Part shown: one piece after another, positions 36,932 to 46,277 of the stretch
Layout of the letters: each line of letters starts with the position of its first letter
Position numbering within the stretch: position 1 is the first letter of the stretch
Source of the DNA: Streptomyces sp. Go-475
GTDB taxonomy: Bacteria; Actinomycetota; Actinomycetes; Streptomycetales; Streptomycetaceae
Direction: 5' to 3'
Length of the DNA: 64,000 nt
NCBI RefSeq assembly: GCF_003330845.1
Contig: NZ_CP026121.1
Location: 1,903,501 to 1,967,500, forward strand
Notes under the pieces: model-generated
What the model was told of the DNA's origin: nothing
Seen by the model: only the letters and a program-made list of their open reading frames with translations
Databases searched by the model: none
Made by a program: the position numbers and the translations under genes

Positions 36932-37921
36932 TCAGCCGACGAGGTTGTCGGCCAGCTCCTCGCTGAGGTTCGCCTCCGTGCCCGGGATGCCGAGGTCGGA
37001 GGCGCGCTTGTCGGCCATGGCCAGCAGCCGGCGGATGCGGCCGGCGACGGCGTCCTTGGTCAGCGGCGGGTCGGCGAGCGCGCCCAGCTCCTCCAGGGAG
37101 GCCTGCTTGTGCTCCATGCGCAGCCGGCCGGCCGCGGCGAGGTGCTCGGGGACGTCGTCGCCGAGGATCTCCAGGGCGCGCTGCACCCGGGCGCCGGCGG
37201 CGACGGCCGCGCGGGCCGAGCGGCGCAGGTTCGCGTCGTCGAAGTTGGCCAGCCGGTTCGCCGTGGCCCGCACCTCGCGGCGCATCCGGCGCTCCTCCCA
37301 GGCCAGCACCGACTCGTGGGCGCCGAGGCGGGTGAGCAGGGCGCCGATCGCGTCGCCGTCGCGGACGACGACCCGGTCCACCCCGCGCACCTCGCGGGCC
37401 TTCGCGGCGATCGACAGGCGGCGGGCGGCGCCGACCAGGGCGAGCGCCGCCTCGGGGCCCGGGCAGGTCACCTCCAGGGAGGAGGAGCGGCCGGGCTCGG
37501 TGAGCGAGCCGTGCGCCAGGAACGCGCCACGCCAGGCGGCCTCGGCGTCACAGGTGGCACCCGAGACCACCTGCGGGGGCAGGCCGCGGATCGGGCGGCC
37601 CCGCCCGTCGACCAGGCCGGTCTGGCGGGCGAGCTGGTCGCCGCCCGCGACCACCCGCACCACGTAGCGCGAGCCGCGGCGCAGCCCGCCCGGGGCCATC
37701 ACGATCAGTTCGGAGCCGTGGCCGAAGATCTCCAGGATGTCCCGCTTGAGGCGGCGGGCCGCCATCGCGGTGTCCAGCTCCGCCTCGATCACGATCCGAC
37801 CGCTCACCAGGTGGAGGCCGCCGGCGAACCGCAGGATGGCGGAGACCTCCGCCTTTCTGCAGCAGGTCCGGGTGACGGGGAGCCGGGAGATCTCGTCCTT
37901 CACCGCTGCCGTCATCGCCAT
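36932..37921 (-). CDS. whiA: WhiA, sporulation transcription factor
   Basis: WhiA is a DNA-binding regulator that works with WhiB to start sporulation septation in Streptomyces aerial hyphae. The 329-residue protein has a degenerate LAGLIDADG homing-endonuclease-like fold (about 1-220, with [21 protein letters not shown] and GAFLAHGSL) and a C-terminal helix-turn-helix ([28 protein letters not shown]). The ATG at 37919-37921 gives [11 protein letters not shown]; the ATG at 37915 would overlap the yvcK stop as ATGA. Either fits. It is the last gene of the cluster and nearly identical to the known S. coelicolor protein as I recall it. Confidence 0.97.
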   Translation of the reverse strand: MAMTAAVKDEISRLPVTRTCCRKAEVSAILRFAGGLHLVSGRIVIEAELDTAMAARRLKRDILEIFGHGSELIVMAPGGLRRGSRYVVRVVAGGDQLARQTGLVDGRGRPIRGLPPQVVSGATCDAEAAWRGAFLAHGSLTEPGRSSSLEVTCPGPEAALALVGAARRLSIAAKAREVRGVDRVVVRDGDAIGALLTRLGAHESVLAWEERRMRREVRATANRLANFDDANLRRSARAAVAAGARVQRALEILGDDVPEHLAAAGRLRMEHKQASLEELGALADPPLTKDAVAGRIRRLLAMADKRASDLGIPGTEANLSEELADNLVG

Positions 37922-38991
37922 GGGCCGATCCTTCCATGCATCCGAAAAATACGGTCGTACGCGGCGGCCAACAGCTCCGGGTCGTGCCTCGGGGTCCCGT
38001 CGGGCCGGGCCACCGGCGCCAGCTCGACCGCGGCCCCGAACCGCTTGGCGGCATCGGTCAGGGAGTCGCGGTCGGGCACGGCGGCCTCGTCGGCCAGCAC
38101 CACGTCCAGGGCGAGTTTAGGGGCGTGTCGTCCCAAAACCTCCAAATGACGCTGCGGGGAGAAGCCCTCGGTTTCTCCGGGCTGCGGGGCGAGGTTCAGG
38201 GAGAGTACCCGGCGGGCCTTCGTCTGCGTGAGCGCGTCCAGCAGCTCGGGCACCAGCAGGTGCGGGATGACCGAGGAGAACCAGGAGCCGGGGCCGAGCA
38301 CCACCCAGTCCGCGTCCAGGACGGCCTCGACCGCCTCGGGCACGGCCGGCGGGTCGCACGGCACCAGGTGCACGGACTGCACCTCGCCCGGAGTGAGGGC
38401 GACCGTGGCCTGGCCGCGGACCGTGTCCACCTCGTCCGGGCGATCCGGGTCGTGGCCCTTGACGAGGGCCTGGAGCTCCAGCGGGACGGCGGACATGGGC
38501 AGCACGCGGCCCTGGGCGCCGAGCAGCCGTCCGACCAGGTCGAGCGCCTGGACGTGGTCGCCGAGCTGCTCCCACAGGGCGACGATCAGCAGGTTGCCGA
38601 CCGCGTGCTCGTGCAGGTCGCCCTTGGACTGGAAGCGGTGCTGGATGACCCGGGCCCAGGTCTGGCCCCAGTCGTCGTCACCGCAGAGCGCGGCCAGCGC
38701 CTTGCGCAGGTCGCCGGGCGGCAGCACGCCCAGCTCGTCCCGCAGCCGGCCGCTGGAGCCGCCGTCGTCGGCCACGGTGACGACGGCGGTGAGGTCGCCG
38801 GTGATCCGGCGCAGGGCGGCGAGCGAGGCGGACAGGCCCATGCCGCCGCCGAGGGCGACGACCTTGGGCTGGGTGCCGCGGCGGCGCGGTCTGCCGCCCC
38901 GGGCCTCGGCGGGCCGGCCGCCCTTTCCGCCGGTGTTGCCCTCGGGCATCACCCGGCGCAGCCGGCTCAGCCGCGGAGTACGTCGTGTCAT
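37912..38991 (-). CDS. yvcK: YvcK/CofD-like protein (gluconeogenesis factor family)
   Basis: The product is a CofD-related protein of the YvcK group, which binds UDP-sugars in other bacteria and affects carbon use and cell-wall synthesis. In actinobacteria it is conserved between rapZ and whiA. The 359-residue protein has [19 protein letters not shown] with the glycine-rich nucleotide loop near 45-60, [28 protein letters not shown] and [16 protein letters not shown]. The preceding 35 residues are basic and probably disordered. ATG 38991 overlaps the rapZ stop as ATGA. It overlaps whiA by a few bases. Confidence 0.93.
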   Translation of the reverse strand: MTRRTPRLSRLRRVMPEGNTGGKGGRPAEARGGRPRRRGTQPKVVALGGGMGLSASLAALRRITGDLTAVVTVADDGGSSGRLRDELGVLPPGDLRKALAALCGDDDWGQTWARVIQHRFQSKGDLHEHAVGNLLIVALWEQLGDHVQALDLVGRLLGAQGRVLPMSAVPLELQALVKGHDPDRPDEVDTVRGQATVALTPGEVQSVHLVPCDPPAVPEAVEAVLDADWVVLGPGSWFSSVIPHLLVPELLDALTQTKARRVLSLNLAPQPGETEGFSPQRHLEVLGRHAPKLALDVVLADEAAVPDRDSLTDAAKRFGAAVELAPVARPDGTPRHDPELLAAAYDRIFRMHGRIGPWR

Positions 38992-39947
38992 TCGCGTCCC
39001 ATGTCCCGGTGTACGACCACCGTCTCCACGCCCTCGGCGGCGAGCCGGGCGGCGAGCTTCTCCGACATGGCGACCGAGCGGTGCTTGCCGCCCGTGCAGC
39101 CCACGGCGATGGTCACGTAGCGCTTGCCCTCGCGGCGGTAGCCGGTGGCGACGAGCTGAAGCAGCTCGGTGTAGCGGTCGAGGAACTCCTTGGCGCCGGG
39201 CTGGTTGAAGACGTAGCCCGAGACCTCCTCGTTGAGGCCCGTGTAGGGACGCAGCTCCGGGACCCAGTGCGGGTTCGGCAGGAAGCGGCAGTCGACGACG
39301 AGGTCGGCGTCGACCGGCAGGCCGTACTTGTAGCCGAACGACATGACCGTGGCCCGCAGCTCCGGCTCCTCCTCGCCGGCGAACTGGGCGTCCATCTTGG
39401 CGCGCAGCTCGTGCACGTTGAGGCTGGAGGTGTCGATCACCAGGTCGGCGTCGCCGCGCAGCTCGCGCAGCAGCTCGCGCTCGGCGTCGATGCCGTCGAC
39501 GATGCGGCCGTCGCCCTGGAGGGGGTGCGGACGGCGCACCGACTCGAAGCGGCGCACCAGCGCCTCGTCGGAGGACTCCAGGAAGACGATCCTCCGGGTG
39601 ACGTTCTTCGCCTCCAGGTCGGCGAGGGACTCGCGGAGGTTGTCGAAGAAGCGGCGGCCGCGGACGTCGACGACGACGGCGATCCGGGCCACGTTGCCCT
39701 GGGAGCGGGCGCCGAGCTCCACCATGGTGGGGATCAGCGCGGGCGGCAGGTTGTCGACGACGAACCAGCCCAGGTCCTCCAGGCATTTCGCGGCCGTCGA
39801 GCGGCCGGCCCCCGACATGCCGGAGATGATCACCAGCTCGGGGATGGCCGCCTCCGGGACCGGGGCCTTGTCATTGGGCGTGCCCGTACTCACCTGTGCT
39901 CCGTCTCCGGCTTGCTCGTGTTGCCCGTCGTGCTCGTTCACATTCAT
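38988..39947 (-). CDS. rapZ: RapZ, P-loop RNase adapter family protein
   Basis: RapZ proteins (YvcJ family) bind nucleotides through an N-terminal P-loop and in enterobacteria direct RNase E to a regulatory RNA. The role in Streptomyces is not well defined. The 319-residue protein has Walker A GMSGAGRS at 43-50, [14 protein letters not shown] in the middle, and the C-terminal [23 protein letters not shown] followed by [19 protein letters not shown]. The first 35 residues are a polar, probably flexible extension. It overlaps uvrC and yvcK by ATGA on each side. Confidence 0.95.
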   Translation of the reverse strand: MNVNEHDGQHEQAGDGAQVSTGTPNDKAPVPEAAIPELVIISGMSGAGRSTAAKCLEDLGWFVVDNLPPALIPTMVELGARSQGNVARIAVVVDVRGRRFFDNLRESLADLEAKNVTRRIVFLESSDEALVRRFESVRRPHPLQGDGRIVDGIDAERELLRELRGDADLVIDTSSLNVHELRAKMDAQFAGEEEPELRATVMSFGYKYGLPVDADLVVDCRFLPNPHWVPELRPYTGLNEEVSGYVFNQPGAKEFLDRYTELLQLVATGYRREGKRYVTIAVGCTGGKHRSVAMSEKLAARLAAEGVETVVVHRDMGRE

Positions 39948-42070
39948 GTCTCCTGCCCCCGTCGTTCGTCCGGGGCGCCCATCGTCACGGGCTCCCCACT
40001 GGAACCCATGGTGCCGGGTTCCTCTTCCATGATCTCTCCAGTCGCCGTGTTGACGGCGGGTGCGGCCGGGGCCGCCTGGGCGAGGGCCGCCGCGATCGTC
40101 TCGGCGGTCTTGCGGCCTATGCCCGGGACCTCGCAGATCTGGTCGATGGTGGCGGATCGCAATTTCTTCAACGAACCGAAGTGCTTGAGAAGTGCCTGCT
40201 TGCGCGTGTCTCCGAGGCCGGGGACGTCGTCCAGGGGGCTGGAGCGGAACCGCTTGGACCGCTTGGTGCGCTGGTAGGTGATCGCGAAGCGGTGGGCCTC
40301 GTCACGGACCCGCTGGAGCAGGTACAGGCCCTCGCTGGTGCGGGGCAGGATCACCGGGTCGTCGTCGCCGGGCAGCCAGACCTCCTCCAGGCGCTTGGCC
40401 AGGCCGCACACGGCGATGTCGTCGATGCCCAGCTCGTCCAGGGCCCGCCGGGCGGCCGCGACCTGCGGGGCGCCGCCGTCGACGACCACGAGCTGGGGCG
40501 GGTAGGCGAACTTCTTGGGGCGGCCGTCGTCCTCGGTGAGCCCGCCCGGGCCGGCCGGGGCGCCCGAGGCGGTGATGACGTCGGGGCCGGCCGGTGTCTC
40601 CGTGCCGGTCAGGGCGCCCGGGGAGCCCTCGGCGCCGCCGTCCTTGTCCTCGGTCCACTCGCCGGTCTTCTCCTTCTCGGCGAGGTAGCGCCGGAAGCGG
40701 CGGGTGATCACCTCGTGCATGGAGCGGACGTCGTCCTGTCCGGCGAAGCCCTTGATCTGGAAGCGGCGGTACTCGCTCTTGCGGGCGAGCCCGTCCTCGA
40801 AGACGACCATGGAGGCCACCACGTCGTCGCCCTGGAGGTGGGAGATGTCGTAGCACTCGATGCGCAGCGGGGCGCTGTCCAGGTCGAGGGCGTCGGCGAT
40901 CTCCTCCAGGGCGCGCGAGCGGGTGGTGAGGTCGGAGGCGCGTTTGGTCTTGTGCAGCACGAGCGCCTGCTGGGCGTTGCGCTGCACGGTCTCCATGAGG
41001 GCCTTCTTGTCGCCGCGCTGCGGGATGCGCAGCGAGACGTTCGAGCCGCGCCGGCCGGTGAGCCATTCCTGGACTGGCTCCACGGGGTCGGGCAGGGCGG
41101 GGACGAGGACCTCCTTGGGGACGGCGTCCCCGGTCTCCTCGCCGTAGAGCTGCTGCAGGGCGTGCTCGACGAGGGCGCCGGTGGTGATCTCCTCGACCTT
41201 GTCGGTGACCCAGCCGCGCTGGCCGCGGACGCGTCCGCCGCGCACGTGGAAGATCTGGACGGCCGCCTCCAGCTCGTCCTCGGCGACCGCGATGAGGTCG
41301 GCGTCGGTCGCGTCGGCGAGCACGACCGCGTTCTTCTCCATGGCCTTCTTCAGGGCCTCGATGTCGTCGCGCAGACGGGCCGCCCGCTCGTACTCCATCT
41401 CCTCGGCCGCCTCGCCCATCTGCTTCTCCAGGCGGCGGATGTACGTGTTCGTCCGACCGGTCATGAAGTCGCAGAACTCGTCGGCCAGTTCGCGGTGCTC
41501 CTCGGCGGAGACGCGGTCGACGCAGGGGGCCGAGCACTTGCCGATGTAGCCGAGGAGGCAGGGGCGGCCGGTGCGGGCGGCGTTCTTGAAGACACCCGCC
41601 GAGCACGTGCGCACGGGGAAGACGCGCAGGAGCAGGTCGACCGTGTCGCGGATCGCCCACGCGTGCGCGTACGGCCCGAAGTAGCGCACGCCCTTCTTCT
41701 TGTGACCGCGCATCACCTGCACGCGCGGGTACTCCTCGTTCATCGTCACCGCGAGGTAGGGGTAGCTCTTGTCGTCGCGGTACTTGACGTTGAACCGGGG
41801 GTCGTACTCCTTGATCCAGGAGTACTCCAGCTGGAGCGCCTCGACCTCCGTGGACACCACCGTCCATTCCACGGAGGCGGCCGTGGTGACCATGGAGCGG
41901 GTGCGCGGGTGCAGGCCCGCCAGGTCCTGGAAGTAGTTCGCCAGGCGCTGGCGCAGGCTTTTCGCCTTTCCGACGTAGATCACCCGGCGGTGCTCGTCAC
42001 GGAACCTGTAGACCCCCGGCGAGTCGGGGATCTCACCCGGCTTGGGGCGGTAGCTGGAGGGGTCGGCCAT
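39944..42070 (-). CDS. uvrC: UvrC, excinuclease ABC subunit C
   Basis: UvrC makes the two incisions of nucleotide excision repair. The 708-residue protein has the GIY-YIG endonuclease domain at about 15-95 ([21 protein letters not shown]), cysteines 156, 171, 179 and 183 matching the Fe-S ligand spacing reported for E. coli UvrC, a UVR coiled-coil near 210-245, the RNase H-like nuclease domain, and a helix-hairpin-helix pair at about 620-680. Residues about 472-518 are a Gly/Ala/Pro-rich insertion inside the second nuclease region. It heads the operon with rapZ-yvcK-whiA. ATG 42068-42070 is the start. Confidence 0.98.
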   Translation of the reverse strand: MADPSSYRPKPGEIPDSPGVYRFRDEHRRVIYVGKAKSLRQRLANYFQDLAGLHPRTRSMVTTAASVEWTVVSTEVEALQLEYSWIKEYDPRFNVKYRDDKSYPYLAVTMNEEYPRVQVMRGHKKKGVRYFGPYAHAWAIRDTVDLLLRVFPVRTCSAGVFKNAARTGRPCLLGYIGKCSAPCVDRVSAEEHRELADEFCDFMTGRTNTYIRRLEKQMGEAAEEMEYERAARLRDDIEALKKAMEKNAVVLADATDADLIAVAEDELEAAVQIFHVRGGRVRGQRGWVTDKVEEITTGALVEHALQQLYGEETGDAVPKEVLVPALPDPVEPVQEWLTGRRGSNVSLRIPQRGDKKALMETVQRNAQQALVLHKTKRASDLTTRSRALEEIADALDLDSAPLRIECYDISHLQGDDVVASMVVFEDGLARKSEYRRFQIKGFAGQDDVRSMHEVITRRFRRYLAEKEKTGEWTEDKDGGAEGSPGALTGTETPAGPDVITASGAPAGPGGLTEDDGRPKKFAYPPQLVVVDGGAPQVAAARRALDELGIDDIAVCGLAKRLEEVWLPGDDDPVILPRTSEGLYLLQRVRDEAHRFAITYQRTKRSKRFRSSPLDDVPGLGDTRKQALLKHFGSLKKLRSATIDQICEVPGIGRKTAETIAAALAQAAPAAPAVNTATGEIMEEEPGTMGSSGEPVTMGAPDERRGQET

Positions 42071-42325
42071 GTCTCACACCCTACTGGCGAGCACCGACAG
42101 TCCGGCCGGAGAGCGGGGCGCGATCCCGGGCCCGGCGGCAGGCAGTTTCCAACGGCATGTCCCGTGCCGGGGTTACGGCGGGCCGGGAGCGGGAATGCAG
42201 GCTTCCCACGGGGACACGGCGACGTCCGGCGGACGGAGGCCGTGTCGGTGCAGACACAGGTTGTCGGTGCGGACCGGCCGCTCCGGGTGCGGAGCGGGCG
42301 GGCCACGGGTCGGAGGGCTGCGCAG

Positions 42326-42484
42326 ATGAAGCGGATGCGGATCGAGAAAACCCGGCGGACCGGCCGGGCCCGCCGGTACGCGGACGAGGCGTTCGCGCTG
42401 CGCGACGTCCTGGACCCGCGCGACCCCGACATAGTGCGGGCCAAGCGCCTCGCCCTCGAGAAGGGCTCGAGCGAGCGCTCGTAG
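42326..42484 (+). CDS. Small basic protein of 52 residues, uncharacterised
   Basis: I do not recognise this product. The frame ATG 42326 to TAG 42484 encodes MKRMRIEKTRRTGRARRYAD and a following segment with DPRDPDIVRAKRLALEKG. It is Arg/Lys-rich at the start and helical. GGAGGG lies eight bases upstream of the ATG, nearly every codon ends in G or C (about 50 of 52), and a perfect hairpin follows 18 bases after the stop. These three features together argue for a real gene. It is divergent from uvrC. It is smaller than usual gene-calling cut-offs. Confidence 0.65.
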   Translation: MKRMRIEKTRRTGRARRYADEAFALRDVLDPRDPDIVRAKRLALEKGSSERS

Positions 42485-42502
42485 AAGCTCACTGTCGGCT
42501 GT

Positions 42503-42532
42503 GAACGCCCGGGGCGCGCGCCCCGGGCGTTC
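42503..42532 (+). terminator. Perfect palindromic terminator after the small gene
   Basis: GAACGCCCGGGGCGC and GCGCCCCGGGCGTTC are directly adjacent, a perfect 15-bp inverted repeat, 18 bases after the TAG of the 52-residue gene. Confidence 0.8.
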
Positions 42533-42741
42533 GCATGTCCTGGGCGCCCCCGCCGGGAGTACATCACTGTCCGGCATCAGGTGTTGTCGGGACCAGGTCA
42601 ACACGCTTCAATGCGGGGGAACTCGGGACCCTGAACGACGGCGTACGGATGTGAAGAGCCCCCCTGCGCCGGCCGGACGGCCCCGGGCGCCCCGTGCGAA
42701 CGGTCTGACCAGCCGTCGCCGACTCACAGAGAGGCCCCTGC

Positions 42742-43692
42742 ATGCCGCACGCCCCACAGCACGCGGACGTCGTCACCGCGGAACTGGACTCGGCCCTGCG
42801 AGGCGGCCCCTTCCACGTCGCCCTGCGGGCCGCGATCGCCGCCCGCGGACTGCCGCTGCAGCGGGTGCAGCACCATCTGTCCCGCCACGGCGTGAAGGTC
42901 GGTGTCACCAGCCTGAGTTACTGGCAGCAGGGGGCCAGGCGCCCGCAGCGGCCCGAGTCGCTGCGGGCCGTGCGCGCCCTGGAGGAGATCCTGGAGCTGC
43001 CCGAGGAGTCGCTGATCCGGCTGCTCGCCGACTCCGCCGACAGTCTGTCCGGGGGGCAGCGGTCCGCGTCCCGGTCCTACCGCTCCCTCGTCGAGGCCTC
43101 CGGAGTCCTGGACCAGCTGCTGGCCGAGCTGGGCTGCCCGCCGGACGGGGGCCTGCACACCCTCGCGCACCACGAGCGGCTCCGGATCGGGGCGCGGCGC
43201 GAGCTGGCAGGGCGGGAGTCGCACCACATCGTGCGCGCCCACCGGGACGGCGTCGACCGTTTCGTGGCCGTCCACCACGGCGACCGGGGAGCCGTGGTGG
43301 AGCGCATGGCGGTGCACGCCCTGGAGAACTGCCGTGTCGGACGGGTCCGCCGGCACGGCGACACGGGGGTGCTCGCGGCCGAGCTGCTCTTCGACACGCG
43401 GCTGCGGGCCGGGGACACGTTCCTCTTCCGGTACGGCGTCGAGGACGGCACGGCGGGCGTCTCACGCGAGTACGTCCGCGGCTTCGACTCCGCCGGCGGC
43501 CAGTACGCGCTCCAGGTGTGCTTCGACGCGGCGGCCCTCCCGGTGCGCTGCCACCGGTTCGCCCAGGCGTCGGTGGCGGCGCCCCGGAGCGGCTGCCAGG
43601 AGCTGGCGATGAGCGGGCGGCACCGGTCGGTGCATCTGGTGGAGCCGCGGGTGCGGGCCGGGTTCCTGGGGATCGGCTGGGACTGGGAGTAG
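42742..43692 (+). CDS. XRE-like protein with unknown C-terminal domain
   Basis: This 316-residue protein has an N-terminal helix-turn-helix-like region (FHVALRAAIAARGLPLQRVQ, LSYWQQGARRPQ, RAVRALEEILELPEESLIRLL). A C-terminal part of about 200 residues has no family I can name (AELLFDTRLRAGDTFLFRYGVED; CHRFAQASV; ending FLGIGWDWE). It looks like a conserved Streptomyces protein acting as DNA-binding regulator. ATG 42742 follows GAGAGG. It precedes the lacI-type gene but is separated from it by a hairpin, so it probably forms its own unit. Confidence 0.75.
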   Translation: MPHAPQHADVVTAELDSALRGGPFHVALRAAIAARGLPLQRVQHHLSRHGVKVGVTSLSYWQQGARRPQRPESLRAVRALEEILELPEESLIRLLADSADSLSGGQRSASRSYRSLVEASGVLDQLLAELGCPPDGGLHTLAHHERLRIGARRELAGRESHHIVRAHRDGVDRFVAVHHGDRGAVVERMAVHALENCRVGRVRRHGDTGVLAAELLFDTRLRAGDTFLFRYGVEDGTAGVSREYVRGFDSAGGQYALQVCFDAAALPVRCHRFAQASVAAPRSGCQELAMSGRHRSVHLVEPRVRAGFLGIGWDWE

Positions 43693-43695
43693 GGG

Positions 43696-43714
43696 GTCCG
43701 GCGGGGGGCCGGAC
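43696..43714 (+). terminator. Terminator after the XRE-like gene
   Basis: GTCCGGC and GCCGGAC form a seven-base stem around five G residues, a few bases past the stop. Confidence 0.6.
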
Positions 43715-43737
43715 GCGGGGCTGGGCGGCGTCGGCAT

Positions 43738-43769
<32 letters not shown>

Positions 43770-43790
43770 CGGGGCTGGCGTCCGGGGCCG

Positions 43791-43820
43791 GACGTAAACG
43801 CTTGCGCAAGCGTTTACGTC
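43791..43820. promoter_or_regulatory. Perfect 30-bp palindrome, probable LacI-type operator
   Basis: The half-site GACGTAAACGCTTGC is followed directly by its exact reverse complement. The centre CTTGCGCAAG and the flanking AAACG...CGTTT fit the symmetric operators of LacI-family regulators, which contain a central CG. It is 56 bases before the LacI start codon and probably mediates autoregulation. Confidence 0.8.
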
Positions 43821-43875
43821 CTGCCCTGGATGCGATACGTTCCCCGCCTGGGCGCACAGCGGAGGAGGGAGCGGC

Positions 43876-44919
43876 ATGCCGACCATGGCCGACGTCGCAC
43901 GGAGCGCCGGTGTCTCGGTGGCGACCGTGTCGCACGTGCTGAACGGCACCCGGCCGGTGCTGCCGCACACCCGCCAGGCGGTCCTGGACGCCGTGGAGGA
44001 GCTCGGCTACACCACGAACACGCTGGCCCGTTCCCTCGTGACGTCCCGCACCCGGTCCATCGGGCTGGCGGTGTCGGCGATCAGCAACCCGTACTTCACG
44101 GAGATCCTCCAGGGCGTCGAGGCCGCCACGCTGGAGGCCGGCTACAGCCTGCTCATCGCCGATCCGCACGACGACCCCGAGCACGAGCGCAAGGTCGTCC
44201 AGCTGCTGCACGAGCGCCGGGTGGACGGCATGATCGTCGCGCCCTCCGCAGATCCCCGGGGGCTGCTCGCGTACCTGGGGCGGCACGCCGTCCCGGCCGT
44301 GTTCCTGGACCGGCTGGTGGACGCGCCGGGGGCGGACGGCGGTCCGCGCTTCGACCAGGTCTGCTCCGACAACGCCGAACCGACGTCCCGGCTGGTCACC
44401 CATCTCGCCGGGCTCGGCCACCGGCGGATCGGGCTGGTGGCGGGGCTGCCGGGGCTCAGCACCACGAGCGAGCGGATCATGGGCTACCGCAGCGGCCTCG
44501 CCTTCGCGGGCCTGCCGTACGACGAGCGGCTCCTCGTGCACGGTGACTCGGAGTCGGCCGGCGGCGCGGCGGCCACCGCGGCCCTGCTGTCCCTCGCCGT
44601 GCCGCCCACCGCGCTGGTCACCGGCAACAACGCCATGACCATCGGGGCGCTGCGGGCGCTGCGCGACCAGGGCCTGTCCGTGCCGGGCGACGTCGCGCTG
44701 TGCAGCTTCGACGACTTCGCCTGGGCGGACCTGTTCGCGCCACGGCTCACCGCGATCGCACAGCCCAGCAAGGACATCGGCGCCCGGGCCGTGCAGGTGC
44801 TCCTGGAGCGTCTCGCCGAGCCGGACCGGCCCGTCCGGACCGTGCGGCTGCCCTGCGCCTTCGTCCACCGCACGTCGTGCGGCTGCCCCGACCCGTCCGA
44901 GAAAGGAACCCCGTCGTGA
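43876..44919 (+). CDS. LacI-family transcriptional regulator
   Basis: This 347-residue regulator has the N-terminal DNA-binding domain MADVARSAGVSVATVSHVLNG with its hinge helix (TNTLARSLV). A periplasmic-binding-protein-like effector domain follows (GLAVSAISNPYFTEILQGVE; HRRIGLVAGLPGLSTTSERIMGYR; AIAQPSKDIGARAVQVLLERL). ATG 43876 follows GGAGGAGGG. It overlaps a PfkB sugar kinase gene by GTGA, so the effector is probably the kinase substrate or product. A perfect palindrome lies upstream, which it likely binds. Confidence 0.93.
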   Translation: MPTMADVARSAGVSVATVSHVLNGTRPVLPHTRQAVLDAVEELGYTTNTLARSLVTSRTRSIGLAVSAISNPYFTEILQGVEAATLEAGYSLLIADPHDDPEHERKVVQLLHERRVDGMIVAPSADPRGLLAYLGRHAVPAVFLDRLVDAPGADGGPRFDQVCSDNAEPTSRLVTHLAGLGHRRIGLVAGLPGLSTTSERIMGYRSGLAFAGLPYDERLLVHGDSESAGGAAATAALLSLAVPPTALVTGNNAMTIGALRALRDQGLSVPGDVALCSFDDFAWADLFAPRLTAIAQPSKDIGARAVQVLLERLAEPDRPVRTVRLPCAFVHRTSCGCPDPSEKGTPS

Positions 44920-45824
44920 TCGTCGTAGCCGGTGAGGCATTGATCGACCTGGTACCGCAGGGCGCAGGCGCCCTGGCGGCACTGCAGCCGGCGCTCGGCG
45001 GCGGCCCGTACAACACGGCGGTGGCGCTGGGCCGCCTCGGCTCCCCCGCCGCCTTCTGCTCGCGGGTGTCGTACGACGCCTTCGGGGAGGCCCTGCTGGA
45101 CCGGCTGCGGGAGACCGGCGTGGACGTGGCGTCCGTGCAGCGGGGCACCGAGCCGACGACGCTCGCCGTCGCCGCGGTCGGGGAGGACGGCTCGGCCGCG
45201 TACTCCTTCTACGTCGACGGGACGGCGGACCGGCTGTTCACGGCGCCGTCCGCGCTGCCGCCCGGCACCCGCGCGGTCTCGTTCGGCACGTGCTCGCTGG
45301 TGCTGGAGCCGGGGGCGAGCGCGTACGAGGAGCTGATGCGCTCGGCGGCCGCGCAGGGCGTGTTCACGGCGCTGGACCCGAACATCAGGGCCGGGCTGAT
45401 CCCCGACGCGGACGCGTACCGGGCGCGGTTCAAGAGCTGGCTGCCGTCGGTGACGCTGCTGAAGCTGTCCGAGGAGGACGCCCGGTGGCTCGGCGGCACG
45501 CCCCAGGAGTGGCTGGCGGCCGGCCCGGCGGCGGTCGTGATCACCCGGGGCGGCGACGGGCTGACCGCCTTCACCGCCGACGGCGGCACGTACACGGTCC
45601 CGGGCGAGCGGGTGGACGTCGTGGACACGATCGGCGCGGGCGACACGGTCAACGCGGCCCTGCTGCACGGGCTCGCGGTGCGCGAGGCGCTCGGCGGGCG
45701 GGCGTTGGCCGCCCTGGGCCCCGACGGCTGGGCGGAGCTGCTGGGCTTCGCGGCCCGGGCGGCGGCCGTCACGTGCTCGCGCGCGGGGGCCGAGCCGCCG
45801 TACGCGCATGAGCTGGACGACTGA
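44916..45824 (+). CDS. PfkB-family carbohydrate kinase (fructokinase-like)
   Basis: This 302-residue kinase phosphorylates a sugar or sugar derivative using ATP. It has the N-terminal GGGPYNTAVALGRLG signature at 28-42, DPNIR at 154-158, and the catalytic loop DTIGAGDTVNAA with base D243. Similarity to fructokinases is suggested by the short length and this pattern, but the true substrate cannot be fixed. The GTG at 44916 overlaps the LacI stop. No transporter gene is adjacent, so its substrate may come from elsewhere. Confidence 0.88.
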   Translation: MIVVAGEALIDLVPQGAGALAALQPALGGGPYNTAVALGRLGSPAAFCSRVSYDAFGEALLDRLRETGVDVASVQRGTEPTTLAVAAVGEDGSAAYSFYVDGTADRLFTAPSALPPGTRAVSFGTCSLVLEPGASAYEELMRSAAAQGVFTALDPNIRAGLIPDADAYRARFKSWLPSVTLLKLSEEDARWLGGTPQEWLAAGPAAVVITRGGDGLTAFTADGGTYTVPGERVDVVDTIGAGDTVNAALLHGLAVREALGGRALAALGPDGWAELLGFAARAAAVTCSRAGAEPPYAHELDD

Positions 45825-45990
45825 CGGGCCCCGGGCCGGCCGACGGCGGTGGCGCGCCGAGTTCCGCTCAGCGGCTCGGCCGGCGGCCGTGGCGCGCCCA
45901 GGCCTGTCAGCGGCTCGCAGCACGCCGAGTCATGTCAGGCGCTCGGCCACCGCTCGCAGCGCGCCGGGGTTCCTCAGCCGGTCCCCGCCA

Positions 45991-46277
45991 CCGCTCACAC
46001 CACGCCGGGACGCCTCAGCCCGTCCCCGCCACCGCTCACACCACGCCGGGACGCCTCAGCCCGTCCCCGCCACCGCTCACACCACGCCAGGGCGCCTCAG
46101 CCCGTCCCCGCCACCGCTCACACCACGCCGGGACGCCTCAGCCCGTCCCCGCCACCGCTCACACCACGCCGGGACGCCTCAGCCCGTCCCCGCCACCGCT
46201 CACACCACGCCAGGGCGCCTCAGCCCGTCCCCGCCACCGCTCACACCACGCCAGGGCGCCTCAGCCCGTCCCCGCCA
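45991..46277. repeat. 41-bp tandem repeat, seven copies
   Basis: Seven near-identical 41-bp units start at 45991, 46032, 46073, 46114, 46155, 46196 and 46237, with a diverged unit before (45950) and after (46278). Each contains CCGCTCACACCACGCC. Units differ only in CGGGACG (type A) or CAGGGCG (type B), in the order A A B A A B B. GGGACG and CGTCCC can pair across each unit junction over an eight-base loop. The array lies directly after the stop codon of the minus-strand regulator, and the last unit runs into that gene's 3' end. Forty-one is not a multiple of three, so long open frames through it are probably artefacts. Confidence 0.95.

Noticed and set aside
42069..42329. 86-codon plus frame upstream of the small gene
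   Set aside because: Composition is random-looking, with Cys and Gly clusters; it overlaps the uvrC start and has no ribosome site.
45991..46277. Could the 41-bp array be a CRISPR?
   Set aside because: Units are contiguous without unique spacers and no cas genes are present.
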